DNA of 19,553 bases from UJ101 sp047975265 (GCA_047975265.1 JBKEDE010000058.1:1-19553); one strand, 5' to 3'. Shown: positions 7,303 to 14,732, counted from the stretch's first letter. The notes: a model not told the origin generated them from the sequence alone. Translations and numbers: made by a program.

Positions 7303-8244
7303 ATGTCAACTCAAAACAATACAAAAAAACTTATTCCAGCGATTATTATTTCGTTGTTAATCATAGGTTTAATCGGTTCATGGGCATATTTTTTGGCTCA
7401 AGAAAAGGAATCGAAAGAAATTATAGAAGATTCGCAACAGGAAATAGCTTCTCATGAAGATTTAAAACTGGAATTGAAAATTTTAGAGGATGAATTCAAA
7501 TCTTTACAAAAAGATTCTGATGGAAAAGATTTGTTAATCAATGCAAAAGATTCATTAATTCTTAATAAGCAAAATGAAATTAAAGAATTACTAAGTAAAA
7601 ATACATTAACTCAGAATGAATTGAGTAAAGCAAATAGTTTAGTAAGATCTTTAAAAACAGAAATTGTTTCGTATAAAAAACGAATCGTATTATTAGAAAA
7701 TGAAAATACAACGCTGAAAGTAGAAAAAGACCACTTGTTGGTTCGTAATCAAGGAACAGTTATTCAGCGTGATTCTGTTAAAAAAGAGCTTAGAGTTGCC
7801 AACAAAAAAATCGAGAAAAAAGACAGTTTGTTGGATACGGCATCAACATTAAAAGCCTCTAATTTTTCTATAGAAGGAATAAAAGTTAAAAAAAGCGGTA
7901 AAGAAATTGAAACAGAACGCTCACGTAGAGTAAGTAAATTACGCGTTTCTTTTGATATTGATGAAAATAATGTTACGCCTTTTGGTGCTAAAGATTTATT
8001 TATTTGTTTATACAAACCGGATGGTCATTTGGCTGTATTTAATGAAAGTGGTGACGGTTTTATAAAAGACAGAACAGGTAAAAAAGTATATTATTCCGAC
8101 CGTTTGGCATTTGATTATAATACACACGATAGAATTCCGATAACCTTTGATTGGGAGCAAGAAGATTTTCAAAAAGGAAATTATCGGATTGTTTTATATC
8201 AAAACGGTTATAAAGTAGGTGAAAGTATTAAGGGTTTAAAATAA
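7303..8244 (+). CDS. Membrane-anchored coiled-coil protein, unknown function
   Basis: A 313-residue protein with a short basic cytoplasmic start, one membrane helix at about 10-31, and a long heptad-rich coiled coil from about 34 to 178 (many Leu/Ile with Glu/Lys). The C-terminal region (about 186-313) is likely a beta-rich globular domain: it has alternating hydrophobics, KLRVSFDIDEN at 212-222, DLFICLYKPDG at 231-241 and a final RIVLYQNGYKVGE-like strand. The topology suggests that the coiled coil and globular domain lie in the periplasm. I recognise it as a type of hypothetical protein recurring in Flavobacteria but cannot assign a function. It is monocistronic, followed by two terminators. 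Its TM-plus-coiled-coil layout can be mistaken for chromosome-segregation ATPases, but there is no P-loop. Confidence 0.85.
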   Translation: MSTQNNTKKLIPAIIISLLIIGLIGSWAYFLAQEKESKEIIEDSQQEIASHEDLKLELKILEDEFKSLQKDSDGKDLLINAKDSLILNKQNEIKELLSKNTLTQNELSKANSLVRSLKTEIVSYKKRIVLLENENTTLKVEKDHLLVRNQGTVIQRDSVKKELRVANKKIEKKDSLLDTASTLKASNFSIEGIKVKKSGKEIETERSRRVSKLRVSFDIDENNVTPFGAKDLFICLYKPDGHLAVFNESGDGFIKDRTGKKVYYSDRLAFDYNTHDRIPITFDWEQEDFQKGNYRIVLYQNGYKVGESIKGLK

Positions 8245-8271
8245 GGTTTTTATGATTTTTCATGGGAAAGT

Positions 8272-8298
8272 CCATACGTACTTCGTATGGTTCTTTTT
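8272..8298 (+). terminator. First of two tandem terminators
   Basis: CCATACG (8272-8278) pairs with CGTATGG (8284-8290) around a TACTT loop and is followed by TTCTTTTT. It lies 28 bases after the stop of the coiled-coil protein gene. Confidence 0.7.
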
Positions 8299-8301
8299 GG
8301 T

Positions 8302-8330
8302 TAAGCGGTTGATTACAACCGCTTATTTTT
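8302..8330 (+). terminator. Second tandem terminator
   Basis: TAAGCGGTTG (8302-8311) pairs perfectly with CAACCGCTTA (8316-8325) around an ATTA loop and is followed by TTTTT. With the preceding hairpin it forms a double stop for the plus-strand transcript. Confidence 0.8.
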
Positions 8331-8426
8331 ATAAAAATCTTTTCCAATCGCTTTCTACATAAGCGTTCCATAAAAAATCTTTTCTATTGAAATATTTTAG
8401 AAAAAACAAGGTTTTTATCTTTTTGG

Positions 8427-8458
8427 CTTAATAAAGCCTTTAAAACGCTTTATTTAAG
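8427..8458. other. Hairpin overlapping the methyltransferase stop codon
   Basis: CTTAATAAAGC (8427-8437) pairs with GCTTTATTTAAG (8447-8458), an 11-bp stem with one bulged base. The minus-strand stop codon at 8450-8452 lies in the stem. The T-rich tract follows on the plus-strand side, so the hairpin is not a canonical terminator for the minus-strand operon. It could act as an mRNA 3'-end stabiliser. Confidence 0.4.
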
Positions 8459-9280
8459 GTTTTTCTTTAAAATATAGACCAAAGAAGAATATTCGCCCGT
8501 TTTTTTTGCTTTTTGGTTGGATAAAAAACCTCTAAAAATTCCTTTTATAAAATTAAAAATAGTTTTATTTCGGTATTGTTCCGATAAAACAGAAATATAA
8601 AAAGCATCTAATTTCATAAATGAAATATCAATGATTTGCATTTCAAATTGAATCCACCATTTTTTCATGGCTGTTTTTGAAAAGTGCCAAAGATGTCGGG
8701 GAACATCATAAGCTGCCCAAAAATTTTGATAATATTGTGCGTCATAACTTTTATGATTTGGAACAGCAATTACTAAAAACCCATCATTTTTTAGAATACG
8801 ATTTAACTCTATCGAAATATTTTTTAAATCATGAACGTGTTCAAAAACATGCCACAATGTAATCATATCAAATGTGTTATCCTTAAATTTTGATAAATCA
8901 GTATTGGTTGTAATCTTTAAAGAACTTTTTTTTTGAGCTTTTTCAGCAGCATATTCACTGGGTTCAATTCCTTGAACATTAAAATCTTGTTTTATATAAT
9001 GTATAAAATCTCCCGTTCCGCATCCGTAGTCTAAAACTTCACCGGATGTTTTATATTTTTTAATCAATCTTTTTTTGTTTTCTAAGTTGATGTTTTTTGC
9101 TTTCTGATAAATCCAATCAAAGACAGATTTTGTTGAATCTGTATGAGAAATATAATTTTCACTTTGATAATATTTAGCGAGATCTTCGACTTTGAGGCGA
9201 GGAATTGTTTCCAAGATACCAAAAGTATTTTCTTTTAGTTCAAATTCTTCTTGTGTTAGAAAATGATCTTTAAGTTTCAA
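8450..9280 (-). CDS. Class I SAM-dependent methyltransferase
   Basis: A 276-residue protein with a Rossmann methyltransferase core. Motif I is VLDYGCGTGDF at 82-92, the acidic residue after strand 2 is Glu106 in GIEPSEYA, and the post-motif FDMITLWHVFEH is at 137-148, followed by DGFLVIAVPN at 166-175. This is the UbiE/Methyltransf_23-like group. The substrate is not evident; an N-terminal segment of about 75 residues and a C-terminal segment of about 100 residues are outside the core. The start is a TTG at 9280: the frame is closed by a stop at 9295-9293 and no ATG occurs before motif I. It follows mnmG by 57 bases on the same strand and is probably co-transcribed with it; that spacer contains a parS site. 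The link to tRNA modification is only contextual. Confidence 0.88.
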   Translation of the reverse strand: MKLKDHFLTQEEFELKENTFGILETIPRLKVEDLAKYYQSENYISHTDSTKSVFDWIYQKAKNINLENKKRLIKKYKTSGEVLDYGCGTGDFIHYIKQDFNVQGIEPSEYAAEKAQKKSSLKITTNTDLSKFKDNTFDMITLWHVFEHVHDLKNISIELNRILKNDGFLVIAVPNHKSYDAQYYQNFWAAYDVPRHLWHFSKTAMKKWWIQFEMQIIDISFMKLDAFYISVLSEQYRNKTIFNFIKGIFRGFLSNQKAKKTGEYSSLVYILKKNLK

Positions 9281-9294
9281 AATATCGATATTTT
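9279..9294. repeat. 16-bp perfect palindrome at the methyltransferase start
   Basis: AAAATATCGATATTTT is self-complementary over all 16 bases and covers the TTG start region of the methyltransferase gene, 18 bases from the parS site. Its function is unknown; it could be an operator or a small hairpin that limits initiation. Confidence 0.5.
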
Positions 9295-9311
9295 AAATTT
9301 TATTTTTTTAG

Positions 9312-9327
9312 TGTTCCACGTGAAACA
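9312..9327. promoter_or_regulatory. parS: parS site (ParB-binding), downstream of mnmG
   Basis: TGTTCCACGTGAAACA matches the widely conserved chromosomal parS pattern TGTTnCACGTGAAACA in full. ParB binds such sites and loads the SMC/ParA segregation system around the origin. It lies 11 bases past the stop of mnmG in the spacer before the methyltransferase gene. The long conserved word makes chance occurrence unlikely; binding itself is inferred from known ParB specificity. Confidence 0.85.
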
Positions 9328-9337
9328 TTTTACGATT

Positions 9338-11206
9338 TTAACGTCCCATATAAACCAATAAAACAGAAATATCTGAAGGAGAAACGCCCGATATACGCGA
9401 TGCTTGTGCAATTGTTTTTGGGCGTATAGCGGAAAGTTTTTCTTTAGCTTCATAAGACAGTGAAGCAAATTTCCAATAATCTAAATCCTCTGCTAATTTC
9501 AATTTTTCCAAGCGGTTTAATTTTTTTGCATTTTCTTTTTCTCTTGAAATGTACCCATCATATTTTATTCTAATTTCCGTCTGTTCCAAAACCTCATCGT
9601 CTATCTCATTTTCTTCAATAAATTTAGAAACGCGTGATAATTGTTTCAAATCGTATAAGCTTATTTGAGGTCGTAAAGCGATGGATTTCATCTTTAAACT
9701 GGTTTTTAAGGGGCTGGAATTTAAACCTTCTAAAATAGGGTTGATTCGTTCGGGTTTTACAGAAGTCTTTTCAAAAAAAGAAATAAAACAAGCTGTTTTT
9801 TTTGTTTTATCTTCTAATTTTTTCAAGCGTTCATCTGAAGCCAAACCTATAGCGTGGCTTAAAGGAGTTAAGCGTTCATCTGCATTATCTTGCCTTAACA
9901 ATAAGCGGTGTTCAGCTCTTGAAGTGAACATTCGGTAAGGTTCTTCCGTTCCTTTGGTGATAAGATCGTCTATTAAAACCCCTATATAAGCCTCATCACG
10001 ATTTAGAGTAAATTCTTCTCTTTCTTGTGCTTTTAAAGCAGCATTTATTCCGGCTATTAATCCTTGTGCTCCGGCTTCTTCATAGCCGGTTGTCCCGTTT
10101 ATTTGTCCGGCAAAATACAATCGGTCGATTTGCTTGTTTTCCAATGTGTGTTTAAGTTGTGTGGGCGGAAAATAATCATACTCAATGGCATAACCCGGTC
10201 GTAATATTTTAGCATTTTCAAAACCGGCAATTTTTCGTAATGCCATTGCCTGAATGTCTTCCGGTAAAGAAGTTGAAAAACCGTTAACATACATTTCACA
10301 CGTTTTCCAGCCCTCAGGTTCAACAAATATTTGATGTCGGTTTTTATCTGAAAATCGATTAATTTTATCTTCAATTGAAGGGCAATATCTTGGTCCGGTG
10401 CTTTGAATAGAACCGTTAAACATGGGAGATCGATCAAAACCGGAACGTAAAATGTCATGTACTTCTTCTGAAGTATAAGTCATTTGGCAATCTAATTGCT
10501 TGCTTAGTTTAGATGTGTTGAGGTATGAAAACTTTGCAGGATTTTGATCTCCAGGCTGAGGAATCATCTTAGAGAAATCCAACGATCTTCCATCAACTCT
10601 GGGTGGCGTTCCTGTTTTCATCCTTCCTGATTGAAAACCGAATGAGACAAGTTGTTCCGTTATTCCGAAAGAAGCACTTTCACCTGTTCTTCCTCCAATA
10701 AATTGTTTTTCGCCAATGTGGATTAATCCGTTTAGAAAAGTTCCATTGGTTAAAATAACGGTTTTAGATTTTATCTCGATTCCCAAAGAAGTTCGTACGC
10801 CTTTAACCTGATGATTCTCTATAATCAATTCTTTCACTGTTTCTTGATAAAAATCTACATGAGGAAGTGATTCTAATGTTAAACGCCATTTTTCGGAAAA
10901 TTGCATACGATCAGATTGTGCACGCGGACCCCACATAGCAGGTCCTTTGGATTTGTTTAGCATTTTAAACTGAATCATGGTAGCATCCGTTACAACACCA
11001 CTATAACCACCTAATGCATCAATTTCTCGCACAATTTGTCCTTTAGCTATTCCGCCCATTGCCGGATTGCAAGACATTTGTGCGATATTTTGTAAACTCA
11101 TGGTTACAAGTAGTGTTTTAGAACCAAGATTAGCTGAAGCTGCCGCTGCTTCACACCCTGCGTGTCCTCCACCAACAACAATAACATCATATTTTGTTAA
11201 AAACAT
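9338..11206 (-). CDS. mnmG: tRNA uridine-5-carboxymethylaminomethyl modification enzyme MnmG (GidA)
   Basis: FAD-dependent enzyme that, together with MnmE, installs the (carboxymethyl)aminomethyl group on U34 of certain tRNAs. The 622-residue length is normal. The dinucleotide-binding motif VVGGGHAGCEAA is at 10-21. MSCNPAMGGIAKG at 44-56 has the conserved Cys46; a second conserved Cys is in GPRYCPSIEDK. The FAD-contact segment AGQINGTTGYEEAGAQG is also present, and the C-terminal helical domain ends in ISGVSPSDISVLLVYMGR. The ATG at 11206 is preceded by GAAAGG, one of the few purine-rich ribosome-site-like stretches in the window. It has its own promoter and is flanked on both sides by parS sites, matching the classic location of gidA near the origin. 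Confidence 0.97.
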   Translation of the reverse strand: MFLTKYDVIVVGGGHAGCEAAAASANLGSKTLLVTMSLQNIAQMSCNPAMGGIAKGQIVREIDALGGYSGVVTDATMIQFKMLNKSKGPAMWGPRAQSDRMQFSEKWRLTLESLPHVDFYQETVKELIIENHQVKGVRTSLGIEIKSKTVILTNGTFLNGLIHIGEKQFIGGRTGESASFGITEQLVSFGFQSGRMKTGTPPRVDGRSLDFSKMIPQPGDQNPAKFSYLNTSKLSKQLDCQMTYTSEEVHDILRSGFDRSPMFNGSIQSTGPRYCPSIEDKINRFSDKNRHQIFVEPEGWKTCEMYVNGFSTSLPEDIQAMALRKIAGFENAKILRPGYAIEYDYFPPTQLKHTLENKQIDRLYFAGQINGTTGYEEAGAQGLIAGINAALKAQEREEFTLNRDEAYIGVLIDDLITKGTEEPYRMFTSRAEHRLLLRQDNADERLTPLSHAIGLASDERLKKLEDKTKKTACFISFFEKTSVKPERINPILEGLNSSPLKTSLKMKSIALRPQISLYDLKQLSRVSKFIEENEIDDEVLEQTEIRIKYDGYISREKENAKKLNRLEKLKLAEDLDYWKFASLSYEAKEKLSAIRPKTIAQASRISGVSPSDISVLLVYMGR

Positions 11207-11225
11207 CCTTTCTTCTTTCGTTTTG

Positions 11226-11259
11226 CAAAGATAACTATATTAACCCAAAACTCTTCAAA
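11226..11259 (-). promoter_or_regulatory. Promoter of mnmG
   Basis: On the minus strand TTTG (11259-11256) and TATCTTTG (11233-11226) are 22 bases apart and match the Bacteroidota promoter pattern. The predicted leader is about 13-15 bases. The promoter lies between the upstream parS site and the mnmG start. Confidence 0.65.
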
Positions 11260-11280
11260 TAGAAAAGAAGTTATTTATTA

Positions 11281-11296
11281 TGTTCCACGTGGAACA
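11281..11296. promoter_or_regulatory. parS: parS site (ParB-binding), upstream of mnmG
   Basis: TGTTCCACGTGGAACA is a perfect 16-bp palindrome and corresponds to the symmetric form of the chromosomal parS consensus, as used in pseudomonads. It sits in the 103-base spacer between ybeY and mnmG, about 20 bases upstream of the mnmG -33 element. ParB bound here might affect mnmG transcription. Confidence 0.85.
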
Positions 11297-11309
11297 ATTT
11301 GTAGAAAAA

Positions 11310-11723
11310 TTAATTTTTATAGGCTTTTAAGGCTTTATTTTCTTGTTGTTTCATGGCTTCTTGTTGATGTGTGGTTTTATCTTTAAAGCCCAATAAATGA
11401 AGAACACCATGAATCATAACTCTTTGTAATTCTTCTTCAAAAGTAACTTTAAAAGTTTGGGCATTCTCTTTTACCCGATCGGTTGAAATGTAAATTTCAC
11501 CATCAATGTTTTTTCCTATGGAATTGTCGAAGGTAATAATATCGGTATAATAATCGTGGTGTAAAAAATCCTGATTAATTTTTAAAAGATCATCATCACT
11601 ACAAAAAATATAATGAAGCTGTTCAATCTTTCCTTGATGTAAACGAACCATTTTTTCAATCCAATCAATAAGAGCAGTTTGATTTTCTAAAACAAAATCG
11701 TTCTCTGAGAAAAAGCGAATCAT
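11310..11723 (-). CDS. ybeY: Endoribonuclease YbeY (rRNA maturation factor)
   Basis: Metal-dependent RNase involved in 16S rRNA 3'-end maturation and ribosome quality control. The 137-residue length fits the compact Bacteroidota form. The signature HGVLHLLGFKD is at 105-115. His105 and His109 are the first two zinc ligands. At the position of the third His (E. coli pattern HGxLHLxGYDH) there is Asp115, so the third ligand may be Asp or the nearby His119. The substrate-side segment DYYTDIITFD is at 57-66, and the conserved GEIYIS is at 75-80. It lies directly upstream of mnmG with a 103-base spacer that holds a parS site and the mnmG promoter. Confidence 0.92.
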   Translation of the reverse strand: MIRFFSENDFVLENQTALIDWIEKMVRLHQGKIEQLHYIFCSDDDLLKINQDFLHHDYYTDIITFDNSIGKNIDGEIYISTDRVKENAQTFKVTFEEELQRVMIHGVLHLLGFKDKTTHQQEAMKQQENKALKAYKN

Positions 11724-11736
11724 AATTTAAAAATCA

Positions 11737-11744
11737 CAAAATTA
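11737..11744 (-). promoter_or_regulatory. -7 promoter box of ybeY
   Basis: On the minus strand TAATTTTG matches TAnnTTTG exactly, 13 bases before the ATG. No TTTG was found at the -33 position, only a T-rich stretch. It lies in the 92-base gap after nrdA, so ybeY probably has its own transcript. Confidence 0.45.
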
Positions 11745-11815
11745 TTAAATCTTTTTAAAAAAGAAAAACATAAATTAACGGAATTTTCAATCGGATATTT
11801 ATCATCAACCGTTTA

Positions 11816-13462
11816 TTAAGCCTCACAACTACTACAACTCACAATATTCATAATAAACTCTTTGGAGACGCTTTGGCTTCTTTGATAATAAAGCGTTTTA
11901 ACACCTAATTTCCATGCTTCTATTAAAAGTTTGTTCACCTCTTTTATCGGCAAGTTAGCAGGTATGTTGAGATTTAAACTTTGAGATTGGTCTATAAATT
12001 TTTGCCTGACGGATGCTTGTTGAATAATCTCTAATTGGCTGATTTCTTTGAAGGTTTTAAATACTTGTTTCTCCTCATCTGTAAGTTCTTTTAAATGCTG
12101 AACACTTCCGTGATTGAGCATTATGCTACGCCACGTATCCTCATTTTCAGCCCCTTTTTCATTTAATAATTCTTTCAGATATTTATTTTTTCTCATAAAA
12201 TTTCCTTTAGACAATCCGGCTTTATAGTAATTGCTGTTTATGGGTTCTATCCCCGGTGAAGTTTGTCCTAAAATAGCAGAAGATGAGGTGGTGGGAGCAA
12301 TAGCTAACAAAGTGGTATTTCTTCGCCCGTAGTCTTTTAATAAGTCAGGTTCGCCATAAATGTCGGCTAATTCTATGGTTGCTTTTTCTGCCTCCTCTTT
12401 AATATATTGAAAAATTTGGTTTGTAAGTTGTTTTGCTTTCATTCCTTCAAAAGGAATTCTGTTTTTTTGCAAATAGGAATGCCAACCCAAAACACCCAAC
12501 CCTAATGCTCTGTGGTTTTTAGCAAATTGATTGGCAGATTTCAGATAATAATTTCTTTCTGTTTTTACGATAAATTCCTGCAAAACCGCATCTAAAAAGA
12601 ATATCGCTAATTGCACCGCATGGGTATCTTTCCATTCATCGTACAATTCCAAATTCATGGATGAGAGGCAACAAATAAAAGACTCGTCGTAATTGGATGG
12701 CAACATAATTTCAGAACACAAATTGCTGGCATTAATTTGCCTGTTTTTATCTTTATAAACCATTGGTTTGTTGCGATTTACATTATCGGTAAAGAAAATA
12801 TAAGGCAATCCTTTTTCTTGACGAGACTCCAATACTTTTGCCCAAATCTCTCTTTTTTCTCTATCGCCATCTATCATATCCTGCATCCAATAATCGGGAA
12901 CACAAACACCAAAGAATAAATTTTGAAGCGAATTACCAATGCTTTTTATTTTTAAAAATTCCAAAATATCAGGATGATCAATATCTAAATAAGCAGCAAA
13001 CGCACCCCTTCGAACACCACCTTGTGAAATGGTATCCATCGCTGTATCAAATAGTTTCATAAAAGAAGCTGCACCACTACTTCTTCCATTGTCGGTAACG
13101 GTACTCCCTCTTCCTCTTAATTCTCCAAAATAACCTGAAGTTCCACCACCAATTTTAGTTTGCATAATCACTTCCCCTAATTTGTGGGTAATGCCCTCTA
13201 TGTCATCTGGCACATGTACATTGAAGCAAGAAATAGGCAAACCTCTTTCTGTTCCCATGTTAGCCCAAATGGGTGAACTCAAACTCATCCAGCCATTTTC
13301 TATCAATTCGATAAACGGCTCTTTCAGTTCGGGTTTGAAAAGCCTTTTAGATGCAGCTGTGGCTATGCGTTCTATGGCTCCTTGTACCGTTTCGCCTTTT
13401 AATAAGTATCCTCTATTTAATATTTGCTCACTCTCTTCGTTGAGCCACCATAATTTTTTCAT
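11816..13462 (-). CDS. nrdA: Class I ribonucleoside-diphosphate reductase, large (alpha) subunit, short form without ATP-cone
   Basis: Catalytic subunit that reduces ribonucleotides to deoxyribonucleotides, working with NrdB as radical source. At 548 residues it is much shorter than E. coli NrdA (about 760) and lacks the N-terminal ATP-cone. The catalytic set is present: Cys79 (PISCFN), the NLCSE motif with Asn247, the thiyl-radical Cys249 and Glu251, the partner Cys at 264-265 (FICCLSSMNLE), the radical-relay pair Tyr525-Tyr526 (TLYYQRSQS), and a C-terminal CSSC (543-546) for re-reduction. GRRNTTLLAIAPTTSSS at 379-395 is the phosphate-binding region. It starts 13 bases after nrdB and shares its cobalamin-controlled transcript. 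The subclass cannot be fixed by eye. Confidence 0.95.
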   Translation of the reverse strand: MKKLWWLNEESEQILNRGYLLKGETVQGAIERIATAASKRLFKPELKEPFIELIENGWMSLSSPIWANMGTERGLPISCFNVHVPDDIEGITHKLGEVIMQTKIGGGTSGYFGELRGRGSTVTDNGRSSGAASFMKLFDTAMDTISQGGVRRGAFAAYLDIDHPDILEFLKIKSIGNSLQNLFFGVCVPDYWMQDMIDGDREKREIWAKVLESRQEKGLPYIFFTDNVNRNKPMVYKDKNRQINASNLCSEIMLPSNYDESFICCLSSMNLELYDEWKDTHAVQLAIFFLDAVLQEFIVKTERNYYLKSANQFAKNHRALGLGVLGWHSYLQKNRIPFEGMKAKQLTNQIFQYIKEEAEKATIELADIYGEPDLLKDYGRRNTTLLAIAPTTSSSAILGQTSPGIEPINSNYYKAGLSKGNFMRKNKYLKELLNEKGAENEDTWRSIMLNHGSVQHLKELTDEEKQVFKTFKEISQLEIIQQASVRQKFIDQSQSLNLNIPANLPIKEVNKLLIEAWKLGVKTLYYQRSQSVSKEFIMNIVSCSSCEA

Positions 13463-13475
13463 AATAATAGGGGTT

Positions 13476-14450
13476 TTAAAACAAATCTGTTGCTGTAATA
13501 CTTTTATCGTGTTTGGTATATTCTACCGGTCGTTTGGCAAAAAAGTCATCCAATGAGTTAGAAAATACTTCTTCTTCAAACCACAGCATGGGTTTGTATT
13601 GTTGGGTAGAAATATGGTATATTTTCTTTATTCCGATTTCAGAAAGGCTTTCATCGGCTCTGAATTTCATAAAATCTAATAAATTTACTTTACTGATATT
13701 TTCAATTTCACCATTTGCAAAAATCCAATCCAATATCTCACTTTCTACTTTTATGGATTTTTTTACAATTTTTATAATGTCGTCCTGTATTTTTTCACCA
13801 AAATATTCAGGAAATTCTGACTTTATTTGGTTGATAACATAAATCCCTGCGTTGGCGTGAATTTGTTCGTCTACTGATGTCCAAGCGATGATGTTGCTTA
13901 CATTTTTCATTAATCCTTTAAAACGGGTAAATGATAATATAATAGCAAATTGACTGAATAAGGAAACGTTTTCAATCAGAATAGAGAAGAGAATCAATGA
14001 AACGATGTATTTTTTTGGATTTTCAGAATTAGCAAAAGCCAATCCTTCGTTAAGATATTCTATCCTTTTTTTAATAACCAGTTCATCTATTATTTTTTGA
14101 AATTCATCTTCATAACCCAAAACAGTAAGTAAGCGGGAATAGGCTTCCGAGTGCCGAAATTCACATTCTGCAAAAGTGCTGCCCAATCCGTTAAATTCAG
14201 GCTTGGGAAGATGCTGATATAAATTGCTCCAAAAAGATTTTACGGCAACTTCAATTTGAGCAATGGCAAGCAGACTTTTCTTAATAGCTTCTTTTTCATT
14301 ATTTTCTAAATGTGAATGAAAATCTTGAACATCAGCGGTAAAATCTAACTCGGAGTGTACCCAAAAAGATTTGTTAATTAGATCCGTAAATTTTAAAACT
14401 TCGGGATATTCGAAAGGCTTGTAATGGATTCTTTTGTCGAAAATACTCAT
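13476..14450 (-). CDS. nrdB: Class I ribonucleotide reductase, small (beta) radical subunit
   Basis: Dimetal ferritin-like subunit that generates and stores the radical for NrdA. In the 324 residues the metal ligands can be followed: Glu67 (IAQIEVAVKS), Glu97 and His100 (ECEFRHSEAY), Glu160 (LIENVSLF), and Glu195 and His198 (DEQIHANAG). Tyr104 sits at the radical-tyrosine position (E-x-x-H-x-x-x-Y), so this is not the Phe-containing class Ic or the DOPA-type class Ie. The first ligand is Glu instead of Asp. There is no N-terminal ATP-cone of the NrdB-fused type. It is the first gene of the nrdB-nrdA operon and is preceded by a cobalamin riboswitch. Confidence 0.95.
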   Translation of the reverse strand: MSIFDKRIHYKPFEYPEVLKFTDLINKSFWVHSELDFTADVQDFHSHLENNEKEAIKKSLLAIAQIEVAVKSFWSNLYQHLPKPEFNGLGSTFAECEFRHSEAYSRLLTVLGYEDEFQKIIDELVIKKRIEYLNEGLAFANSENPKKYIVSLILFSILIENVSLFSQFAIILSFTRFKGLMKNVSNIIAWTSVDEQIHANAGIYVINQIKSEFPEYFGEKIQDDIIKIVKKSIKVESEILDWIFANGEIENISKVNLLDFMKFRADESLSEIGIKKIYHISTQQYKPMLWFEEEVFSNSLDDFFAKRPVEYTKHDKSITATDLF

Positions 14451-14526
14451 GACTTTTTATATTTTTTTATTAATTAAAAACATAAAAAGCAATGATGAAA
14501 AAAGGACGATGTAATCCGATACCCAT

Positions 14527-14676
14527 AGATTTGCTTTTTATGCGAAAACAAATCTTCAAAAATTAAGAAAGGTATTCTGGCTTACGGTTTTATCCGCTTA
14601 CAGTTGCGCAACAGCTCATGATTTTCACACGATTCCCCTATTTTGCAATAAACTAAAAGTCCATTGCCTTAATTAT
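14527..14676 (-). promoter_or_regulatory. Cobalamin (B12) riboswitch controlling nrdB-nrdA
   Basis: On the minus strand the leader contains the core features of the cobalamin aptamer: GGGGAATCGTGTGAAAATC, then GAGCTGTTGCGCAACTGTAA, then AAGCCAGAATACC in place of the B12 box (each close to the consensus GGGAA..GGTGAAA..AGCTG..CGCAACTGTA..AAGCCA). P1 is AATTAAG (14674-14668) with CTTAATT (14567-14561). The next hairpin, AGATTTG with CAAATCT (14555-14527), exposes CGCA in its loop, which can pair with TGCG in the L5 loop, as in the known L5-L13 kissing loop. Known biology: B12 binding shuts off B12-independent enzymes. The mode of control here (transcription or translation) is not evident. Confidence 0.88.
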
Positions 14677-14687
14677 TTAAGACGAAA

Positions 14688-14732
14688 CAAACTTAAACGA
14701 TAAAGTTAAACTGCTCTAATTAAGTTTTCAAA
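14688..14732 (-). promoter_or_regulatory. Promoter region of the riboswitch-nrdBA transcript
   Basis: Two overlapping candidates are visible on the minus strand. TTTG (14732-14729) with TAACTTTA (14708-14701) is spaced by 20 bases. A perfect -7 box, TAAGTTTG (14695-14688), places the start just ahead of the riboswitch P1 stem but has no clear -33 partner. Either would transcribe the whole aptamer. Confidence 0.5.

Noticed and set aside
8331..8400. Near-direct repeat of an AAAAATCTTTTC word and a small CGCTT/AAGCG hairpin
   Set aside because: Short, AT-rich and imperfect; it could be chance in this base composition.
9681..9938. Plus-strand frames inside mnmG, nrdA, nrdB and clpB (for example 9681-9938, 13182-13556, 16556-17053)
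   Set aside because: They are antisense shadows of strongly conserved genes and have no own start signals or recognisable domains.
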